Counted from the stretch's first letter, positions 1-12,165 are shown. The stretch: DNA of 64,000 nucleotides from Ectocarpus siliculosus (GCA_000310025.1 FN648603.1:1-64000), one strand, 5' to 3'. A program made the numbers and translations. The notes: generated from the letters alone by a model not told the origin.

Positions 1-1500
1 AAGGGCGGCCTAACGAATAAATCACACGAGGCATCGAGACCGATTTTCGAAACCCGTTGCCTTCGGCTAGCAGCGGATAAGCGAGTGAATCAAGGACACC
101 CGAGTCAATAAATACTTCGCCCGTCTGTCCGGTTGCCGATATTCTTTTGACCCACAACAGCCGCATCCGAAAACAGAGAGACAACGAGATTTACACACGC
201 TGTCGGCCAATGGCGACCAAAAACACACATAGGGACGTCGGTGGCGATTTCCAGAGCCCTACGCCGCAGGTACGACCGCAAGGTCGAAAATATAAGGTGC
301 ACAGCCACAGAGCGGTGGCAGCAGCAGCAGCAGGAGCAGCAGATATCGCGGCTAGTTCCCGAGAGACAGATTCGTCCACAACATAAAACACACTCACCGT
401 CCCCGCGCTGCTAAACTGCAGCAGTCCTGCGTACACGGCTGACTCGTCGTGTTGGGTGAGGTATGAGCGTGTGCAGCAGCAGTGTTGACCTGGTCTGTGA
501 GCCAGCATCAATAACTGGTAACATCTGCGTGTATCTCTCCGACCGATCTTGTGCGCGCTTCGCGCCAAGCTTTAAACTTGTTTATTTTAGTTGCGCCCCT
601 ACGAAGGCGAGGCCAGCCTAACGCGCAGTAGTAGGCAGTAGGCGCACACGTCCTTGACGGTTTTCTCGCTGGTATAGGTAGGTGTGCCCACCACTTGGCA
701 AGGAATTTGATACCGTTTGTTTGGGCAGCAGTCGGTTCTCGCCACTCAACACAACCAAACACCCGCCAGGTTACACCTGGCGCATGGCTATACCTATACC
801 TACCGGCTTCCGGACGACACAGCAGTAGCAGCAACAACATGCGGGGCAGACGGCTTTGCGACGACGGCCAGTAGCGCGGCGCAAGTACGCGAATTGAGTC
901 TGAGTCTTACCCGGCCACAAAACCCCGATGACGCACAGCGGCAGTACACCTCCACCCACGCGCTCGAACGCTTATCTCGAAGGTAACCGCCCCGAACCAA
1001 TACGAACAGGCCATGTGACATGTAGAAACCCAACCATGGCTTTTGACTACATCTAAGTATCAAGTGGAACAGCCCCCGGACATGACAGAAAAGCTGTGCC
1101 TTCGGACCGCGGTTCACGCAACGTATGTATTCGCATTCAAACCACACTTTACCCCCTTCGGCAGTGTGCGGTGCTTCGCGGCTGAATGTTTTGCTAACGA
1201 TCCCAGCTCCCACCGTTCGGGGTAAATCCAGCGACGATATATTACGTGCTTTGTCCGCAGGACATGCAAGTAGGTAGGTGTCCAATCGTGTTGCAAACGG
1301 TTGACCTCTCAAGGAGATTACGAGGGTCCAGGGGAGGAAATGGCACCCAACCGACAAAAATGCTTGCGGAACACAGGTTCCGCCTACCTTGTTCTATGTA
1401 GGGGCCGCTCGCCACAGTCATCTCCTTCGCGCATTAAACGTCCACGACACAGAGAAATGATGGACATATACTGTTGCTCGTCCGCTATTACAGGTATCGT
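1..1500. other. No gene recognised; short CAG-rich tract
   Basis: No reading frame here resembles a protein I know. Open frames are short and overlap on both strands. A short CAG/CAG-like run lies at about 315-345 and a smaller one at 475-483. The segment may contain the promoter and first exons of the KDZ gene that is readable from about 1520, but I cannot place a transcription start or a first methionine with confidence. Confidence 0.4.
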
Positions 1501-1523
1501 ACGTTTCGTCCGTTGTCAAGACG

Positions 1524-2158
1524 ATGACACTGTTCGCGGACCTACACAGGATCACCGCCGTCTACGGCCTATTCCATGGTACTTCCGACACGGACATGAT
1601 CGTGCTCTTGCAGCATCTTCGCCAGCACAACCACATGCGCTTCACGGAAGAGGGGGGGCCGGAGAGCGTGACACTCAGCAGACTCTTCGAACGGAGATTC
1701 CGTGACAACTTTACTCTAACTTCCGCGCAGTACGACTGCATTGTGGATGTTTTTGATCGATCCCCGCTCGAAGATATTCCGACGGCGATGGGCGCCTCAT
1801 TCCCCCGACCCGCCGAGGGTTCGCGTCCACAGTACTTGTCGCGAACGTTCACCTCGGACAGGACCAGATGCTGCGGTCGTGCCCTCGTAGTAAGGTCTAA
1901 ATGGGCAACAGTACACGCGAAAGAGGATTGCTACCCGGCGTGGAACATAGTGAAGACATGTAGATTCGGATGTGGGACACGTTACATGTTCGACAAGCGC
2001 GTGGTACCTGGTGTGTACGATGGCGGGCAGTGTGACTGGCATCTGCACAATGCGTGGTCCGATGGTGACCTTCCTCCCTTCATAGCGAACAAATCGGGGC
2101 ATGCTATCTTCTGTACCAATTTCTTGGACCACGTCGCCATCGAACAGGCCACCACCAG
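1524..2158 (+). CDS. KDZ gene exon with CxC5/CxC6 cysteine clusters
   Basis: Open in frame across 211 codons. A hydrophobic N-terminal part is followed by a cysteine-rich half: CC at the TRCCGRAL block, a second C-x3-C pair at CRFGCG, then an aromatic and Asn/Thr-rich tail. This order matches the CxC5 and CxC6 modules that precede the KDZ transposase domain in fungi and algae. The exon ends in AG followed by GTGAGG, phase 2. The next exon would begin after CTGCTAG at 2252 and restores an open frame (SWPTVCLYLYADFM). The true 5' limit is unknown: the first ATG in frame is at 1524 but upstream exons are likely. Confidence 0.65.
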
Positions 2159-3916
2159 GTGAGGATCTCCAACGTGGCTGAATCATTACACGCTCCATTG
2201 TCAGGCGGTTGACTACGCTAATACGTAACTGATGACGTGTTGTGGTCCCTGCTAGTTGGCCTACAGTGTGCCTGTACCTGTACGCCGACTTCATGTTGTC
2301 CAAGTTTTTTGTTGCACGTCAGCAGAGTGCTACTCGGATAGAACACGATATCATGACCCAATTTTTGGCGGTCAATGCCAAGCCGGTAATTTTGAGTTTA
2401 CAAGCGTTCCTGTCGTCGTCGTACACAGTGGACAGAACGCGAACGCTACTATGAAAAAGCCTTAGCCTATCGTACACACTTGGTCGGGAAACTATGAAAC
2501 CTCATCCGCTGCACAGTATATGACCCATAGAGATTGTAAACTCAACAGCGGAGTAGAGGTTTTCAACGTCGGGGATTATCTTGGGACACGTGGGGTCAGT
2601 ACCAATTTTGCGTGAATCTTGTGGTAGTATGCACACACACAGCGTTAGTCGCAATTCCTTTTGTAAAAAAAATATATCACGAGTGGTGCGGCCGCACGGA
2701 ATGAACGCACTCAGTCACGAGATCGCAGCACTGTGACGCCTCCAAGTACGGCCTCGCGTCTCGTGGCAATCATGGTCAGCAGGACGGAGGGACGACCGGA
2801 GTTATAAAACACACATGGAACCCACCCTGTAATACTTTCTCTCGGAGATAAGAATCTGGCAGACTGTACTTGGTGCACATCATTAGTGTGGTACTGTACG
2901 GGGATGTACCTTCAAGGCTTTAGAACAAGAGCAAAGTACAGCCTGACGCGCGTTAATGTCTTCATGGTACTACCTGCCAAGACACAGATGGTTGACTATC
3001 ATCTCTGTACAATTGTTTAATCATGCAGGGCAGGGTTCCAGACTCAAGCGGACGTCCACCACCGCACCGTCCCGCGTGAACGGGGCAGTGGAACTTCACG
3101 GCTATCAGGACGTGTCCTGTTGGAGGGCTCGGCCATTTGGACGTTGTTAAAACACCGCCAATGCAAAGGTATGCCAGATCGCTACTTGTTCTAACCCTTG
3201 GCGTCCACACGCCCCCCCGTACGGCCTCCAACTGAACCCTCGCATGCATTACCCGGCGGTCGTCGTCCTGCAGAGGTATACCACGTTTACTCAAAATGCT
3301 CGTGGTTCCCACAACTTGTGTGTTGTGTAACGACAGGATTACTGAAGGTCGTGCTGCATCGCGAGGGGGCGGTTATTTATGCAACATGCGTGTCATTCTG
3401 GACGGGCGTTCCTTTGTGTATCTACACAAATGTAAACGCACCATTTCGACGAGAGAGTGTCGTGTTTTGGCACAAGTTCCTCTCGATGCACCCTCAGTTT
3501 TGTCATGGCTCGTTTCCGGGGGTGCGCTTCTGGATTGTCGCTTTTATAAACGCAAGTGACGGTAGAGACGCTCCCTCCAGACGCCGGGTCCTTGCAGAAC
3601 ACCGTACAGCAAGGACAATTGTTGGATACCCATGTCCGCACTCCGCAGAAGGCAACTTCCAAAGCAATCGCGCGGGGGCATCCTCAATTCGGGATCCCCC
3701 CTTCTAAGTGTAGTCCCTACCACCCCGTATACGCGCAGTGGCAGACCGCGCGCGCTCGTGCACCTTAAGTCGAACTCCGTTCAGAAATGAGCTCACTACA
3801 CGAACGACCAAACTAACATCAGACTTGGTCACGACGAACTAGATATGAAAGTCGGCGTACGCCAGTGGCGTGAATCGTTTGCAATCTAAGTCAATGTGTG
3901 CGGCCCCACTTGAACA

Positions 3917-4225
3917 GGACCCTTTTGGCACGCACCCCCAGCCTGCCAGTCTATCCGTGCCGATAGACCAGTCGAGGTTTCAATTCTCGACGAACGCGGG
4001 AACCTATCGGGAGCTAACAACTGGAAAGGTTTACTAACGGAACTAGACATCTTGTTGGAAGACATCCAGAGAGAGGGGCTGTACACAAGGCACGAATGCA
4101 GGTTGTGCTGTCAGCGGATCGAAGTTGACGGAACCGAGGTCCACGTACGAGGCGCAGTATGCGACGGGTTGACGGCAGTGAGGAGGCCTAAGTGTGCGAC
4201 GTACGGCTGCGCCGATGACCTATGC
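3917..4225 (+). CDS. KDZ gene exon, CxC/HxH zinc-binding block
   Basis: Open in one frame from an acceptor-like TTGAACAG at 3916. It contains FWHAPPACQ, SILDERGNLSG, a helical stretch (LLTELDILLEDI), then HECRLCCQR and VCDGLTAVRRPKCATYGC. The last block matches the V-x-DG-x-T...C-A-x-x-x-C motif of CxC6-KDZ proteins. The donor near 4226 (GTACAC) is a guess, since the phase with the next exon is not fully settled. Confidence 0.5.
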
Positions 4226-4839
4226 GGTACACGGGGGTCAAGGAGCTTTTTGACCTGACAGGCCTCTCGCCACGGACCGGGCTCTGGGTAGAACATGGGG
4301 GTGGGTGGGTGGGTTGTTTGCGGTTCTTGGGTGATAATCATCGTTCGTTACGACTTGTTGAATTACCAATTCATGTGTGCTTTACCAAGTCATCCAGGCG
4401 TGTCACCATCCAAGCCTGACCAATAGTACGATGATGGTCGTCTACGAACGATAACCCCAATCATCTCGAGCGGGACAACGTTCCCGACCCTGCTGCCGTA
4501 GACAGGCTCTACCCCTGACGACTAACGCCGCTGTAGCTGGACGTTTAAAACTGTCTAACACTTGGCGTTCGGTGCACACCATGTGTCAGGTTTTGCACTT
4601 ATCACGAGGAAAAGAGAGGCCACATGTGCAACATCACAGACCCACCCTGCCCTAGACTGCGGGAGGAGGACAGTCTGGTTTGCGCCTTCCACAGACCATG
4701 GGAAAGGTACTACCTCCAATCGATAAGAAGAGGAGGGTGGCATGCCACAAGCGCTGCGAGGTCAGCAGGAGATGCTCGAGAGGTGGGCGTCCCGATGCGT
4801 ACCAACTACATGAATAGGTACATGTTCTTGTTGTGGAGT

Positions 4840-5273
4840 GTTGCAGTCCATGTCCTGTGTGCGTCAGCGTGTTCAAGCAAATAGTTGGGTGTTCTAACTT
4901 ACGGAAACTCAGTGCAAAACGTTGTCATGTCTGTGCATCGGAGGTCTACATTCAGCAACGTACCGATCTCGCTGACCCCGGCGTGCGTCAATCTTGAACA
5001 GCCGCGCCGCATCAGGTACCTACGCAGCATGCTCGGCCCACAGCACACGTTCGGATACCTGATATGCACGTGGAGCTGCGGGATTATGGCCGGGATGTCT
5101 CCTATCATCGAGTTCGAAGGGGATACAGAGGTGGCGTCTGCTCTCGACGACATCTGGCAAGATCCTGCTCACCGCCCAGGGATCCTGTTCTACGACCGGG
5201 GATGCAAAAGGTGCAGATTCCTAATGTGCCACCCCGACCCCACATGGGCCATGACAATCAACATTGTCGACAG
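4840..5273 (+). CDS. KDZ gene exon, transposase core (second catalytic Asp region)
   Basis: Reading frame with RRIRYLRSMLGPQHTFGYLI, ICTWSCGIMAGMSPI, EFEGDTEVASALDDIW and GILFYDRGCKRCRFLMCHP. In KDZ transposases the block after the second beta-strand carries PCGxI, and ILYDxAC carries a catalytic Asp followed by a Cys; both are visible here. The exon stops at CAG followed by GTGAGA at 5274. Splicing a 337-bp intron to 5611 regenerates an Asp-Ser-Phe-His reading that continues the family pattern. The 5' end of this exon is not fixed. Confidence 0.68.
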
Positions 5274-5610
5274 GTGAGATGAACGTCTGATTTTACCCGT
5301 TGCCAGAACTTTAAAAGCAAGCCGACGCAAATCATACCACGATGAGGTCGTAGCCGGAAGTACGCGCAATTTTGAATCGTCTAAGAATCAACTACCCAAC
5401 AAATCCACATAATGTAGAACATTAGGACCGCTCATGCCGTTGGAGCTGTATCGTTTGAGGTACTCATATCTGTTGTGGCTCACGCCACCGCGACCTTCTC
5501 CGGATTTTGTTCAACCTTCGATTGCATATTCATGCTCACTAATTGAAACGTCTACACGCCCCCCCGTCGCCGTTTGTTGCTGGTACATCGTCGTTAACGA
5601 CTGCCGCAAG

Positions 5611-5765
5611 CTTTCATGCGCTTCATCACGACGAACCCGACTGCTACGAGTTTTGCTCGCCCAACAGAAAAGACGACCCCCTGTTATGGATCAACAACGG
5701 GGTCGACGAGCCGACCTTTCGCTGGAATTCATCACGGGCAGAATCTTCGAACTCCACCCTCCACG
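5611..5765 (+). CDS. KDZ gene exon, FH...H and catalytic Glu block
   Basis: Begins after acceptor CTGCCGCAAG and ends before GTAAAG. It encodes FHALHHDEPDCYEFCSPN, then a short acidic segment and SSRAESSNS. In KDZ proteins this area has a conserved Phe-His, a downstream His/Cys pair and the third catalytic acidic residue in an AEQxNS-like motif. The phase-1 end fits the phase of the acceptor at 6493 exactly. Confidence 0.68.
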
Positions 5766-6493
5766 GTAAAGCAGTTCTTGGCACGGGGACGAACTATTGT
5801 GGGGGCTCTTGTTGACTGACACGATGGTTGCGCCGGCGGGGTGGGATTCGCATTAAACCCAGAGTCGCGGAATGAACGGAAGTACACTGGCGAATAGGTC
5901 TTGTCGTAAATGAGGGCGTTTGCTGTAGGTGGACACCATATACCTATATGAAATCCACAGCGAGCGATCTTAACCGCGAGCTCCGAGACGTGGTCTTGAC
6001 GGTATCACGGACCGTCAATTCGTACGAAAACCTCCTACAGATTCAATTTGAACCTTGCGCTCAGAAATTGTTGCGCTTGTCGGACTCGAAGGCGTTACGC
6101 AGGGGTGCTGAATACGGGGTTATTTCGATTTGAGGGTCCAGTCCAACAACGGCGACCTAATAATTACGCTAACTTTGTCCTGCGACAACAAGACGACTTG
6201 TACGTTTTGGGTAAGGTCGTACACAGCAGTTCCCCCGTCTATACATGCACCCAAACGTCAACAAAAGTATCGAGGTGTTTATTGCCGAATTACACGTCCG
6301 TAAAATTGCTCTTTATGTGTAAGACTTCGTCATGCATCAACCCACCTCCAACCTTGTAGGTTTGTGCGCTCTATCCGATGTCCGTTGCTAATCGACGTTT
6401 GATCAAATGTCGGGGGAGTTGGCGTCGCCTCCTGACTCTATGCTTATTCTCTACTTCGAACCGTCGACGCGTTTCCATTGTTGTGTACCCTCC

Positions 6494-6626
6494 AGGCCTG
6501 GGACCGTGCGTCTCCAAGATGTCAAGCACCATGAACAGATTCACCTTGATGGTCAACAAGTTCACACATAACGAGCTACTCCTGAGGGAGAAATTGCTCC
6601 GGGAGGAGCCTCGGTTCCGCCTCTGA
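6494..6626 (+). CDS. KDZ gene 3' exon
   Basis: Follows the acceptor TGTACCCTCCAG after a 726-bp intron. Encodes a short helical segment (SKMSSTMNRFTLMVNKF, THNELLLREKLL), the normal helical region after the KDZ catalytic Glu, then reaches a TGA. KDZ proteins often continue further, so this could be the end of a truncated copy or there could be another donor before the stop. Confidence 0.5.
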
Positions 6627-9600
6627 CTTTAGCGGTTTTGTTCGTAGTTGGACAGGGGTGCAGATTGAGATAAGTCTGATGCGAGTGGCGCTTCGATTTC
6701 TATGTTAAGGCGAGGGCGCCGGCACTGCCTTACCCTAGTGTATTATCAGTACAGCTACATGTGTCACCCATTATCAAGTAAAGAGCCCTTCGTGCTCGTC
6801 ACACTATCTACTCGTTGGGGTTTAATGGAAGAATGGTTGATGAGGAAACAACGTGTGGTGATCCTGCTGGGACACACTCCTCACGACAAATACGAAACGG
6901 TCACCATATCGTAGGTGATGATGGCGGTGGAAATTTCTACGGTGTATCGTCTGAACTGGTGACTGGGGACATGTTCCTCCCATCCGTACCTGACGGCGGT
7001 CTTGCGGGCCTGTGAACGTGAGGATATTTTTTTTTGTTCCAGCGTGTGCAAATATCATGAGCTTGCTGAAGAGTGGGGGTTGTATAGTTATGGGAAATGC
7101 CATACCCCCAAGTAAAGAGTTCACGGACCTTGATCTCCTTCCTCCCACAAACCATCCACAGGGCTTGCACCGAAGCTGTGGCGATGCACCCCTTTTCAAG
7201 CTCATGCAAAACCTAACAGTACAGAAAGCCCCCCTCCCCCCTTCGAACGACGGCCCCGACGAAGTCACCGTGGCACCGGTTTCTCTTGTTTCCTTCTTTG
7301 CTAAGCTCAAGTGGTCCATGCCCAGCCAACAGACAACCCAAAGTGCCACCCAATTCGACCAAAACGAGCCAAAGGGATCTTCTCATTCTGATCTGCTGGC
7401 AAATAGTGAGGAGAAATACGAACCTAACCCCATGCATATAATTGTACGAGCGCAGGGTTCACCCTCTCCAGGACTGCCGTCCTCAAAACTACGGCTTTCG
7501 ACATGCGAGGGCAGCAGAACTCCCAAATGCGGGGGGAGAGTCTTATTTCAATACAGATGCATACACCCCAACACACACACACGTTTTACGTCGAAGTTTC
7601 CTGTGCGGCTTCGATGCGTTGGCATTGCCTCGATTGTTGATACCTGATACCTTTGCCATATCTCCAAACGTCGAGAGTTGGACCCTCACCCCATGCTCGA
7701 TAACCACATAAATATGTATGTAAAAAAGAGGGGCCTTTGTTGTGTTGGGGACGAACAGAACTCCACGGAAGACGACGTGGACCTACCGCACCACCAAGCG
7801 GCAGGCGTGGAAACCGAGCACGCGACTATACCTGCATGAAGTCTTGACCTACGGAAGCTGTTCGCGAAAGACGACCTACAAGAATTCAGATCCGTACTTA
7901 CCTCATGCGACCTACAGACACCAACAAACCAACCCTCGCCTAGACACGATCAACGTGCATTGAACTTTCAATAATTTCGCTGCATGTCGACCTTTTTTTA
8001 CATAATAATGCCGCCGCTTTCCAACCTGTCGCTATTACAGCAACCTTGAGGGCGCTACCAAAACGCCAACCCCGGAACCTTCTGCCAGCTTGCTGTTGAA
8101 ACCACTATTTATCCATACGTCCAAATCGCACGTGGAGCAGGGGTCCGCCCTCGTGCGTGAGCTCCACCCTTCAAGCCCCCATGCAAAGGTTGACAATCAA
8201 TGCCTCGCCTACTTCTGCTAACCGAAAACTATAGATAAGAGGAAGTAGTGGACTTCAACCAAGCGGTCTTCCATCCGAGGGTAGCCAAAACATCTACCAC
8301 CTCGACTTGCCCAATTCGACCAGAGGCGGTCGCGGACCCGGGCTCAAGGTTTCGCCAGGCGCCGCCTCTTTCCATTTTCTCTCCCAACCCCTGTGTTCCA
8401 AGCGGCGGCGAAAGCGACGGCACCCCTGGCCGTGGAGGACGCCGCAAGACACATATTCAGAATGATCAGAACAGGGACGGTGCAAATAATAGTGAAAGCA
8501 CAGACAAAAGACATTAGCGCAAAGCAGGGTCACGATGCGGGACTACCCAGGAAAGACCCTCATCACTCAGCGAGCTTTTCTCACGCTGACACACGGTCAC
8601 ACCTGTCCGTTTACGTTCAAGGTGCGAGGTAGCCAACCCGGCAACACCGTCGGTCATCCGGCGCTCCGTATACACTCTAGAACCTCGAACGCCGTCGATG
8701 ACATTAAGCTCCACACATCAAAGCCTGAAACGCAAGCGGATCTACAGAGTGCGCACCAGGAGGAGCTAGCGGCGGGCCTCTCAGCTGCTGCATGCACTTC
8801 AAGGTCAAGCTTCCCCGCGTGTACTCGCTGTTGTTGAGAGAGCAGCAGCAGCAGCAGCACCCGAGAGCAGGCGGGAATAAATTTTTTTGATGTGTACTGT
8901 AGACTGCCATATCCCATATTATACAGAAAGAGAGGGTTCCGGCAGGGCCACAAGTAAGACGGGCGGTAACGTCTTGCTGCTGGTGGCGTTCACATGTACA
9001 GCAGTAGGGGACGTCACCCACCTCCCTCTGGACTATGGAGTATTCTACGTTGCGCGGCCATCCTGCTATTTTCCTGACTTTGTTGTGGACCGCACCGCCT
9101 GTCGCGCCTACATGCCGTTATCCTTCTTCCTTCTTCTCTCTTCCGTCCCTACTGCTGCTGCGTGTCCGTCTTTAGACTAACCGACGTGCTGCGTGTGTAT
9201 GTGATTCGTTTGGGGCGTGTGTGAGGAGGCGAGATATAGTCTCCGACGTCCACGCCGTGTAGGACGTCACACACACCCGTTCCGGCTTCTTGTTGTGCAC
9301 GTGTACAAAATAAGGGCTCGTTCTAAATACGGCGACGCAAGGATTCATATACGTTTGTTCCTCCCATGGGGGGTACGGTGCTGCTGCTCACTCTAAAACA
9401 ACGGCAGCATGTCTGCCAGCCAGGTACCACAGTACGCACACGGCAAAGGTAGGGACTTACCTGCGCCCGGTAGGAGCGCCGACGCGGACTGACAGTCGAT
9501 TCTTTGGGAGCTTGGACGTGCGGTGTGCGGTGTCTCCGATAATGCCATGCCGTGTTGATTGTCTTTCCGTTGTTCTCGGAATTAATTATCACGGTTGGTT

Positions 9601-9700
9601 ACAGTAGTTCCGGACCGTTCTTCGGAACGGAGTCCGTTACTCCACACGAACTCTGAACATTCTCCGTGATATAATGCAAAGCAGAAACTAAGTTAAAATC
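6627..9700. other. Unassigned region with anonymous open frames
   Basis: Several open frames occur on the plus strand (6702-6914, 6815-7015, 7012-7647, 8248-8517, 8393-8632, 8887-9180). None has a domain I recognise and their composition does not favour one strand clearly. The longest, 7012-7647, is Ser/Pro/Gln-rich in its middle. A CAG run lies at about 8840-8860. Some of this could be the 3' untranslated part or extra exons of the KDZ gene. Confidence 0.3.
7012..7647 (+). CDS. Hypothetical open frame, 211 codons
   Basis: An uninterrupted plus-strand frame 3' of the KDZ gene. It has a short hydrophobic start (VRIFFFVPACANIMSLL), a Pro/Ser-rich centre, and no family motif that I can name. 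The initial codon in the open frame is not necessarily the start. It could be a further KDZ-gene exon, a separate short gene, or chance. Confidence 0.2.
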   Translation: MNVRIFFFVPACANIMSLLKSGGCIVMGNAIPPSKEFTDLDLLPPTNHPQGLHRSCGDAPLFKLMQNLTVQKAPLPPSNDGPDEVTVAPVSLVSFFAKLKWSMPSQQTTQSATQFDQNEPKGSSHSDLLANSEEKYEPNPMHIIVRAQGSPSPGLPSSKLRLSTCEGSRTPKCGGRVLFQYRCIHPNTHTRFTSKFPVRLRCVGIASIVDT

Positions 9701-10800
9701 AACCCAACTAAGGCGAATATTAGTACAGAACTAAGCGAGGCATCTACATTTATTTTGTACATCGAAAAGAATAACAGAAACTATAACTAACTTTATTTTC
9801 CGCAGTTCTTCTTTATTAAAATACACGTACTTCCTTCGTATTATAATAATAATGATGAATATATATTTATCATAATAATAATATTAATACATATATTTTT
9901 AATAATTATATTGTTTTCAGAAAACTACATTATATAATATATGTACATATAAGATTTGGTCACTTTTCATGCCTCGGCGTTACTTTCTCTCGCGGCAGCG
10001 AGTCTTTTATCGCGGTTCCTTCTCAGGGGCACGCAGGAGGCTCGTCGGTACATTAACGCCCGTGCCCGGAGCTCGTTAGGCCTCCGTGGCGCGTGTGGTT
10101 GACGGCCAAAGTTGCGAATACTGGCTCAAAACCCCGGGGACGCGTTCCGCGCTGAAAAAGCCTGGCGAACCAATTCTGAAACCTATAGAACCCATCAAAT
10201 ACGACGGTTTGAAATATTAATATTTGCCTTCTCCACGTTCATTTCGTTCTTTCATTCATTCATTCGATATTCATGGCTGGCTGCGACTCTTCGTGTCATC
10301 GCGTTGTCCAACAGCAGTACCTACGTTTACTGCACTTCGCAGCGGGCCAAGTGTAGACAAGTCTGAGAGCATGCATCCAGCCGCAGTGTGTTGAACATGT
10401 CCCATTTGTGGTGTTGTTTGGGCTTCAAATTTGGGTCTCATCGGAAATCTGCCATCATCAATCAAAGACGTCATGGAATTCTGAGTTTTCGCTGCCAAAA
10501 TATTGTCCGCTCGAGCTGGCTCCAATGTAGAATAACAACGTGCGCGATGTTTTGTGCGGAAATACAAGCGTTGTAAGACACACAGCCCCTCTTCGGGCAA
10601 TGCGCATGTGGTCTTGCGTCACCTGAGGGAGGGTAGACACCCACGTCCCGAAGGTCTAATATATATATATAAAATATATAAAATATATATAAAAATAAAC
10701 ATTATTATAAATTTAATAATATATATATTATATAATATATTATTTATAATAATTATATTGTTTTCAGGAAAAAACTACATTATTATTACATAATATCATA
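9700..10800. repeat. AT-rich segment with a duplicated about 40-bp motif
   Basis: AT-rich DNA at about 9690-9950 and 10655-10800 encloses a block of normal composition. Both AT-rich parts share the motif AATAATTATATTGTTTTCAG followed by (G)AAAA...CTACATTA (starting near 9900 and 10748). The same-orientation copies 850 bp apart could be the ends of an insertion or simply duplicated AT-rich spacer. No gene is recognised inside. Confidence 0.5.
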
Positions 10801-11660
10801 AAATGTTTCTCATGGTAGCTCATGGTGCCCCACCGTGGTACATGCGTGAGGTTTCTCATGGTGCCCCATGGCCAGCATAAAATTGGGGCCCATGGCCACC
10901 CATAGTGCACTTCGTCGTCACCCATGGTGACCCTCGGTATTCCACGGTACCCCATGGGGTTTCGAAGATAAATTTGAAAATACAAAATATCCGACAGGGA
11001 AACGCGCAATATTAGGAAATAAATAAAATAGTTAGTAATTTAATTATGCCCCGTGGGTTCTCATGAGGCGCCATGGGGAGACACGACTTCCTCATGGACC
11101 CCCATGGGCTACCAATTTTATTGAAATTAACCAAATAAACTGGTAGACTCCATGGTGACCCATGGTGCCCCATGGGGTCTCATGGGGCGCCATCAGGCCT
11201 CATGAGGCCCATAGCTTTGATTTAAATTCCACTTTTTTCGCTTTTTCGGTTTTGTTTCTCGTAGGATCTCATGGTGCCCCATAGCACGCCATGAGGGCTC
11301 ATGGCGAACGATAAAAAATTATATTTACGGACCCCATGGCAAATCTCATGGGACACCATGAGGTGGTTTTCCATGGTACCCCATGAGATATCTCATGAGA
11401 CTATCGATTTTTATCGTGGTCCATGGGGACCCATGGCTCCCATGGACCCCCATGACAATACATGAGATTTCTCATGGGGTCCCATGAGATTCTCATTGGA
11501 CCTCATGAGGACCCATGGGGGCCCATGGGTTCCCATGAGATTGTTCTCATGGGGGCCCATGGGATCCATGGACCCCCATGGGTCAACATTATATCGACCT
11601 CATGAGGACCCATGGGGGCCCATGGGCGCCCATGAGATATCTCACGGCGATACACAAAAA
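10800..11660. repeat. CATG-saturated low-complexity segment
   Basis: The tetranucleotide CATG occurs about 45 times in 850 bp by hand count, 24 of them between 11,341 and 11,640, where roughly one would be expected by chance. The copies sit in words such as CCCATGGG, CTCATGAG and CCATGG, so the segment is full of short palindromes, but spacing is irregular and there is no fixed repeat unit. Interrupting pieces are AT-rich. Open frames across it are artefacts of this composition. Confidence 0.85.
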
Positions 11661-12165
11661 TGTCAAACCCCCTGTAATTCTCTTCTGAGCAGTTGCGTAT
11701 ATAGGCAGCCGTGTTTCTTCGGTGGTTCTCAATAATTTCGTCCGTGTTTTCCGTCACGGGATGCACCTATTCCGTAACAAGTCGTAAGATGTTCGTGATT
11801 TGGGAAAGAGATTTGGAGGGTTGCCCTGTTTCAACGTCGAAGGCCGTAGTAATTGTTGATGCTTTGGCTTTTGATTTTCTGTTCAGTCAAAACGTGCCGC
11901 CTCTTGGTTCCAAATCTTTGGAGCGGAAATTTGAAAAATTATTGGTTCGTTTATGACGGCCCTTACCTGGTGTGTGTTTCTTCTAAGCGATAAATTCGAA
12001 TATAGCAACGGGCGTAAATTGTACACCCCCATCAGAGGATATTATCAGAGAGCGACAAAAGTGACGTGAACAACAGAACGTACATTGCTCCCAGCAGTCT
12101 CCACTAGAAGAAACGCACCACATGCTCCGGCGGACATATTATCTCCCCTCCCGGGGAAGTTCTCT
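11660..12165. other. No gene recognised
   Basis: A plus-strand frame at 11,711-11,956 (81 codons) has no recognisable motif. I see no repeat or RNA gene in this stretch. Confidence 0.3.

Larger units (their letters stand above)
1524..6626 (+). pseudogene. CxC5/CxC6-KDZ transposase-like gene, multi-exon, completeness unknown
   Basis: The reading can be followed through exons that keep frame across GT-AG junctions. Exon to 2158 holds paired cysteine motifs (CCGRALV, then CRFGCGTRY) followed by a YDGGQCDWH/SGHAIFCTNFLDH block, as in the CxC5/CxC6 clusters of KDZ proteins. It joins 2253 onward (94-bp intron). Exon about 3917-4225 has CRLCCQR and VCDGLTAVRRPKCATYGC. Exon about 4591-4706 has FCTYHEEKRGHMCN and CAFHRPWE. 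The exon ending 5273 carries the catalytic-core blocks ICTWSCGIMAG and GILFYDRGCKRC. Exon 5611-5765 has FHALHHDEPDCYEFC and SSRAESSNS (probable catalytic Glu). Exon 6494-6626 has SKMSSTMNRFTLMVNKF and ends in TGA. KDZ proteins are DDE transposases of cut-and-paste elements. The N-terminus and the 2.4-3.9 kb part are unresolved, I saw no terminal repeats, and it may be decayed, hence the pseudogene label. Confidence 0.72.

Noticed and set aside
3296-3559. Possible second CxC5 module (PTTCVLCNDRI...)
   Set aside because: It has one C-x2-C and VILDGRSFVYLHKC that recall CxC5, but it would duplicate the module already seen at 1.9 kb and I could not connect it by splice phase. Left unassigned.
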